From Paenibacillus typhae (GTDB taxonomy: Bacteria > Bacillota > Bacilli > Paenibacillales > Paenibacillaceae): DNA of 64,000 nt. Numbering within the stretch: the stretch's first letter is position 1; each line of letters opens with the position of its first letter. This document shows positions 60,377-64,000 of the stretch, piece by piece. A model generated the notes under the pieces. It did not search any database and was not told the origin of the DNA. It was given only the letters and a program-made list of their open reading frames with translations. The stretch covers positions 1 through 64,000 of the forward strand of contig NZ_FNDX01000019.1 in assembly GCF_900099765.1 (NCBI RefSeq), in the 5' to 3' direction. The position numbers and the translations under genes were made by a program.

Positions 60377-61162
60377 ATGTATCATTTAGGCTTATTATGG
60401 GAATATCTCAAAAATTATATGAAAACCCGGTTAACCTACCGCGCTGATTTTTGGGTAGAGGTTATCTCGGACCTGCTGTTTCAAGCGACGAACTTTATTT
60501 TTATCATGGTCATCTTTATGCATACGGAAAGCCTGGGCGGCTGGAATCAGAATGAAGTGGTCTTTGTTTATGGTTTCTTCATGGTTCCCTTCGGTGTTTT
60601 CAGCTGCTTTGTGAATATGTGGAATTTCAGTGAGCGCTATATCGTCAAAGGCGAGATGGACCGCGTGCTGACCCGTCCGGCGCATAACCTGTTTCAGATC
60701 CTGCTGGAAAATGTAGACCCGCCGTCCCTGATCGGCTCCTTCATCGGGCTCGTCATTATGGCTATAAGTGGCGCTAATCTTGGTTTGCCCTTTGAATGGT
60801 GGACTATTCCAGTGCTTCTGCTGCTCACGTTAAGTGCAGTGGCGATCTATACCGGGATTTACACGGCACTGACTTCGTTGTCGTTCTATTCCGATGCCCC
60901 AACCGGCATACTGCCGCTGATGTATAACATCCAGAACTACGGACGTTATCCGGTGACCATCTACAACCGGGCGATTCAGGTGCTGCTTACCTGGATTATT
61001 CCTTTTGCCTTTGTCGGGATTTATCCTGCAGCCCTGTTCCTACAGCGGGATGAGATGCGGGGAATGGCTATTCTGACACCGGTTGTCGGGGCTGTATTCC
61101 TGAGCATCGGGCTTCTATGCTGGAATTACGGGGTTAAGCGGTATAAGGGAGCGGGTTCCTAA
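60377..61162 (+). CDS. ABC-2 family permease, second subunit
   Basis: 261 residues, about six helices, related to the preceding permease: YLKNYMKTRLTYRADFWVEVISDLLFQ and KGEMDRVLTRPAHNLFQ correspond to its YRVNYYSG and RPYNYV segments. GGGGGG-rich ribosome binding site just before the ATG, 4 bp after the preceding stop. Last gene of the exporter, followed by a terminator. Confidence 0.85.
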   Translation: MYHLGLLWEYLKNYMKTRLTYRADFWVEVISDLLFQATNFIFIMVIFMHTESLGGWNQNEVVFVYGFFMVPFGVFSCFVNMWNFSERYIVKGEMDRVLTRPAHNLFQILLENVDPPSLIGSFIGLVIMAISGANLGLPFEWWTIPVLLLLTLSAVAIYTGIYTALTSLSFYSDAPTGILPLMYNIQNYGRYPVTIYNRAIQVLLTWIIPFAFVGIYPAALFLQRDEMRGMAILTPVVGAVFLSIGLLCWNYGVKRYKGAGS

Positions 61163-61181
61163 TACAATATCTTCTTTGGAG

Positions 61182-61216
61182 GCAGGTGGATGAGAAATTA
61201 TCCGTCTGCTTTTTTT
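61182..61216 (+). terminator. Terminator of ABC-2 exporter operon
   Basis: GCAGGTGGAT (61182-61191) pairs with ATCCGTCTGC (61200-61209), two G-T pairs, followed by seven T. Confidence 0.85.
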
Positions 61217-61364
61217 GCATGCTCATAATCCGCTACATTAAATTCATCAGATCATACTACCGGGATGCGATAAAAATACTAACCGCCGTAAAAATTAAAG
61301 CCCATAATAAAGGTTGTACTACATAATAATGACATTATGCCAAAAAAGGACGGGCTGAGCGGTG

Positions 61365-62363
61365 ATGAACAGATATATCATAGGTGTTGATTTGGGGGGA
61401 ACAAATATCAAGGCTGGTTTGTATGATACTGAATTTGCACCAGTCAAGGAACTATCTATCCTCACAGAAGCGGCGCAAGGGCCGGCACATGTGCTTGAAC
61501 GGATCAGAGTGGCCGTAAACCTGCTCACCATTGGGAACGGCATTCCTCTGCGGGAGATTGCAGCTATGGGCATGGGAATACCGGGACTGCTGGACCCGTA
61601 TGAAGGTCTGTCCGTCTTTTCCCCGAATTTTCCGGGCTGGGAGCAGGTACATATAATAAACGAAATGAAGCAGCACTACAGCTTCCCGGTCTTTATCGAC
61701 AATGATGTACGGGTCAATTTGTACGGGGAATGGCTGCATGGAGCCGGACGGGGCTGCAGCAATCTGGTGCTGCTTACACTGGGGACGGGGCTAGGCTCCG
61801 GTATTGTGCATGACGGCAGAGTTCTGTACGGAACCACCTTCAGCGCCGGTGAAATCGGGCATATGAATATGTACAGGCAAGGGCGCCCTTGCCGCTGCGG
61901 CAGCTCCGGCTGTCTGGGCCGTTACGTCTCCGCGGTGGGTATGGTAAATACACTCAAGGAAAAGCTGGCGGCCGGAAGAAGAAGTATCCTTCAGGAATGG
62001 ACAAGCGGTGACGAAGCGGCTTTTACGGCTAAAATGATCTCGGAAGCCTATGACCTTCACGATCCGCTGGCAGTGGAGGTTATGCACGAGACGGGAGAGC
62101 TGCTGGGCTTCGGTCTGTCCAACGTCATTAATCTGCTAAACCCGCAGCGGATTATTATCGGGGGCGGTATGTCGGCAGCAGGTGACCGGCTTCTCAGCAC
62201 GGTCAGGGAGACCGTGAATGCTCATGCCCTGAAGCTGTCCGGGAGCAGCTGCGACATTGTTCAGGCTGAGCTGGGCAGCCGGGCAGGCACTTTAGGTGCT
62301 GCGGCGTATGCGCAGCAGCGGATGCCCGTTTTTGATTCAGCCGCCCGGCATGGTATGCTGTAA
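61365..62363 (+). CDS. ROK-family protein, probable sugar kinase
   Basis: 332 residues. Phosphate-binding GVDLGGTNIKAGLYD, hexose-binding FIDNDVRVNLYGEW, TLGTGLGSGIV and the zinc motif GEIGHMNMYRQGRPCRCGSSGC. After GC the family usually has LE; here it is LG, a small deviation. No DNA-binding domain, so a glucokinase-like enzyme rather than a repressor. ATG start; a GTG lies directly before it. The ribosome binding site is weak. It could phosphorylate sugars not taken in by the PTS. Confidence 0.88.
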   Translation: MNRYIIGVDLGGTNIKAGLYDTEFAPVKELSILTEAAQGPAHVLERIRVAVNLLTIGNGIPLREIAAMGMGIPGLLDPYEGLSVFSPNFPGWEQVHIINEMKQHYSFPVFIDNDVRVNLYGEWLHGAGRGCSNLVLLTLGTGLGSGIVHDGRVLYGTTFSAGEIGHMNMYRQGRPCRCGSSGCLGRYVSAVGMVNTLKEKLAAGRRSILQEWTSGDEAAFTAKMISEAYDLHDPLAVEVMHETGELLGFGLSNVINLLNPQRIIIGGGMSAAGDRLLSTVRETVNAHALKLSGSSCDIVQAELGSRAGTLGAAAYAQQRMPVFDSAARHGML

Positions 62364-62388
62364 ATAACCAATATGCAGGAGGGTAATC

Positions 62389-62925
62389 ATGAAACGGGAC
62401 ATTCAGCATGTGCCTTACGGCTATGAGCCGCCGGCCAAGGAACGTAAAGGGACTTTGATTTTCTACGATTCGTTTGAGCATATTACCGACCATGAGCTTG
62501 AAGCAGCGGCCAACACAGCGGCAGAACGCAAGTTCACCAAGCTGGTTCTGTACCCGCTGCATGAGGAAACGGTGAGACGGATGAGCAAAGAGCCTGTCCG
62601 ATCCTATTATAAACGTGAAGACCGGCTGCATGAGTGGAAAAGAGACCAGGGCCGCTCCTTTATCACCATAGAGACCCTCGAAGGCAAGCGGAAGAAATAT
62701 ACCCCCCTCGATACGGCGCTGCGTCATATCAGTGATGTATACCCGCCGCCGTACTTTTTGTACCTGACACCTGAAACGGCAAATCTGTTTGCTTCGTATT
62801 CTTCTTTTGAAGAGTGGATTGTCAAGCTGCGCCTGATTCTGTCGGCTGAGCCGCAGCAGCTTCACCCGCGACTAGCGAAGTTCAGCCACCGCTGGGATGT
62901 GGCCGGGGCCGTTCAGGAGGAGTAG
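62389..62925 (+). CDS. Conserved hypothetical protein
   Basis: 178 residues, soluble, not recognised. It begins MKRDIQHVPYGYEPPAKERKGTLIFYDSF and contains KFTKLVLYPLHEETVRRMSKEP, TPLDTALRHISDVYPPPYFLYLT and a C-terminal helix. Basic residues are frequent in the middle (SYYKREDRLHEWKRDQG). GGAGGGTAATC precedes the ATG. It lies 25 bp after the ROK gene and may be co-transcribed. Confidence 0.7.
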   Translation: MKRDIQHVPYGYEPPAKERKGTLIFYDSFEHITDHELEAAANTAAERKFTKLVLYPLHEETVRRMSKEPVRSYYKREDRLHEWKRDQGRSFITIETLEGKRKKYTPLDTALRHISDVYPPPYFLYLTPETANLFASYSSFEEWIVKLRLILSAEPQQLHPRLAKFSHRWDVAGAVQEE

Positions 62926-62974
62926 CCTGCTAAGACAATCCATAAACAGATTACTTCGGGGAGAGTGATCAGAA

Positions 62975-63313
62975 GTGGCGGATAAGTATACCTTGAATGT
63001 GAAAGTAAATCCGGATGTGGCAATGGCGCTGATAAAGGATGGAATGGGTACGGGCGCCGAGCTGCTGCACGAAGAGCTGAACGACCTTGGGGATGGACGG
63101 ATGATCGGGACGCTTGTGTACGAACGTTACTTTCTCCGCTCCGGCAATCAGGCGGCTATGGTGATTATTGCGGATAATCTGCAGGGAGTAACTAACATCC
63201 GGCTTATTTCAGCGGGGAGCTCCAATAGTATGATTTTCAAGATCGACTGGGGTGCAGGCAAAAGCTTTGCTTCATCTGTAGCGAGGATTTTGTCCGATTA
63301 TACGGTTGAATAA
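62975..63313 (+). CDS. DUF6054-like protein
   Basis: 112 residues, soluble alpha/beta protein. It starts with GTG (MADKYTLNVKVNPDVAMALIKDGM) after GGGGAGAGTGATC, and contains VYERYFLRSGNQAAMVIIADN and SSNSMIFKIDWGAGKSF. From memory it fits DUF6054, a family of unknown function; the assignment is tentative. Last gene before a convergent terminator. Confidence 0.65.
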   Translation: MADKYTLNVKVNPDVAMALIKDGMGTGAELLHEELNDLGDGRMIGTLVYERYFLRSGNQAAMVIIADNLQGVTNIRLISAGSSNSMIFKIDWGAGKSFASSVARILSDYTVE

Positions 63314-63319
63314 AAAAAG

Positions 63320-63364
63320 ACAGGCAGCATGTGCACGGATTTATTTGTGCGATGCTGCCTGTTT
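63320..63364. terminator. Bidirectional terminator
   Basis: ACAGGCAGCAT (63320-63330) pairs with ATGCTGCCTGT (63352-63362), flanked by A-rich and T-rich runs, between convergent genes. The DUF4395 stop codon falls inside it. Confidence 0.85.
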
Positions 63365-63784
63365 GCGTCTGTACGAATACATTTTCCATTGATAATGGAT
63401 GAAGCAGCCGATGCAAAAGCCGAGAAGGGCGACTGTCGCGGCAATTGCCACCATGGCAGTGAAAATGGAAGCTGCAAGAGTCCAGCCGTCCAGGTAGCTG
63501 ATCCATCCGCCCGCCAGGCAAAAGACCGCAATGCTCTGGTTAAACTGCTGCTGATCATAGTCCTCTTGAAGATAAGAGGAGCGCTCTTTGCGGAGAAAAT
63601 GTCCTGCCAGCTTAATGACCGGGTTATAGCCGAACAACAGACCGGACAGGCCGGCGGCCAGCGGCAATGCAAGAATCCAGTGAGCACCTGTTAACCAGGT
63701 CAATACAACAGAAAGGACGATGAAAGCCTGATTGATTTTGACTAAGGGCCGGGGAATTCCATTGGGCTTAGCTAATTCTGCCAT
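63341..63784 (-). CDS. DUF4395 family membrane protein
   Basis: 147 residues with four transmembrane helices, in two pairs (about 18-50 and 88-122). It starts MAELAKPNGIPRPLVKINQAFIVLSVVLTWLT and includes YNPVIKLAGHF and LLGFCIGCFIHYQ, typical of DUF4395 proteins. The CIGC pair may be redox active (inference). Start chosen at the ATG after GAAAGGTGTG; a 16-residue longer frame lacks a ribosome binding site. Confidence 0.82.
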   Translation of the reverse strand: MAELAKPNGIPRPLVKINQAFIVLSVVLTWLTGAHWILALPLAAGLSGLLFGYNPVIKLAGHFLRKERSSYLQEDYDQQQFNQSIAVFCLAGGWISYLDGWTLAASIFTAMVAIAATVALLGFCIGCFIHYQWKMYSYRRKQAASHK

Positions 63785-63916
63785 ACTAATGCACACCTTT
63801 CGTATAGGAATAATAAAATTATACTTGATCAATCATCTGCTGGCAATGTAATTCCTGTTATGACATCTGCAAAGTATGTAAACATAAGGTTAAATTTAAA
63901 TTTTGAAGGATTTTGC

Positions 63917-64000
63917 GGTTGACAGACGGTTTAAATTTATGGTTCTATTATATAGACCGATTGTTATAAAAGGTAAAGGAAGTGTTGAGCTTGTCGAACA
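63917..64000 (+). promoter_or_regulatory. Possible promoter and start of a gene running off the right edge
   Basis: TTGACA (63921-63926 region) is followed by AT-rich TTCTATTATATAG, and AAAGGAAG lies about 8 nt before a TTG at 63991 (or 63985) that opens a frame to the edge. Only three or four codons are visible, so no product can be named. Confidence 0.35.

Noticed and set aside
1..64000. tRNA, rRNA, CRISPR arrays and classical riboswitches
   Set aside because: None recognised by eye on either strand; no FMN element before the GTP cyclohydrolase gene and no T-box before any gene.

Overview
The window reads as a chromosomal segment of a spore-forming Bacillota, most likely Paenibacillus or a close relative. 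This is inferred from gene order (rsmD-coaD, ylbJ, ylbL, ylbM, DUF177, rpmF, then fapR-plsX-fabH-fabD-fabG-acpP-fabF-rnc-smc-ftsY), sporulation genes, strong AGGAGG ribosome binding sites, frequent GTG/TTG starts and intergenic repeats of a Paenibacillus type. No rRNA, tRNA or CRISPR array was seen.

Region by region. 0-0.6 kb: the 3' end of an IS3-type transposase and a gene-poor stretch. 0.6-2.5 kb: photolyase and a beta/gamma-crystallin-like protein on the minus strand. 2.6-6.2 kb: a GntR-controlled operon with two ABC-2 type exporters. 6.2-9.6 kb: PilZ protein, Qnr-like pentapeptide protein, small hypothetical and a membrane diguanylate cyclase. 9.7-12 kb: an orphan lysis-like pair (GH73 glucosaminidase and holin), an exported-type hypothetical and a YjcZ-like mini-protein. 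12.2-13.9 kb: a frameshifted alpha/beta hydrolase. 14.0-15.7 kb: a compact, atypical agr-type peptide-signalling operon: membrane protein without a kinase, AgrB, a cysteine-free AgrD and a stand-alone LytTR regulator. 15.8-16.4 kb: a decayed secreted-protein gene.

17.3-35.7 kb is the conserved core: rRNA methylation, CoA synthesis, sporulation and protease functions, L32, the FapR-controlled fatty-acid operon, RNase III, SMC and FtsY. 36-39.4 kb holds the circularly permuted ATP-grasp / alpha-E / transglutaminase cassette. 39.8-45 kb holds an SDR enzyme under a palindromic operator, two small conserved proteins, HrpB helicase and a YflT-type stress protein behind a SigB-like promoter. 45.0-45.7 kb is an AT-rich patch with a repeated 21-bp motif and ORF remnants, followed by a homologue of Bacillus replication terminator protein (RTP).

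46-53.3 kb: DksA-like protein, DivIVA-domain protein, a large hybrid histidine kinase, and a PTS operon (glcT, IIA, NagE-like IICB) with its own RAT/terminator leader upstream of glcT. 53.5-57 kb: ECF sigma, anti-sigma and ABC exporter operon. 57.1-58.4 kb: HxlR regulator divergent from a stand-alone GTP cyclohydrolase II. 58.5-61.2 kb: a three-gene ABC-2 exporter. 61.4-64 kb: ROK kinase, two small conserved proteins, DUF4395 membrane protein and the possible start of another gene at the edge.

The best candidate for an undescribed system is the kinase-less agr-like operon at 13992-15714. The RTP homologue and the autoregulated glcT leader follow. All functional calls are from reading translations and motifs by eye; no database search was run.
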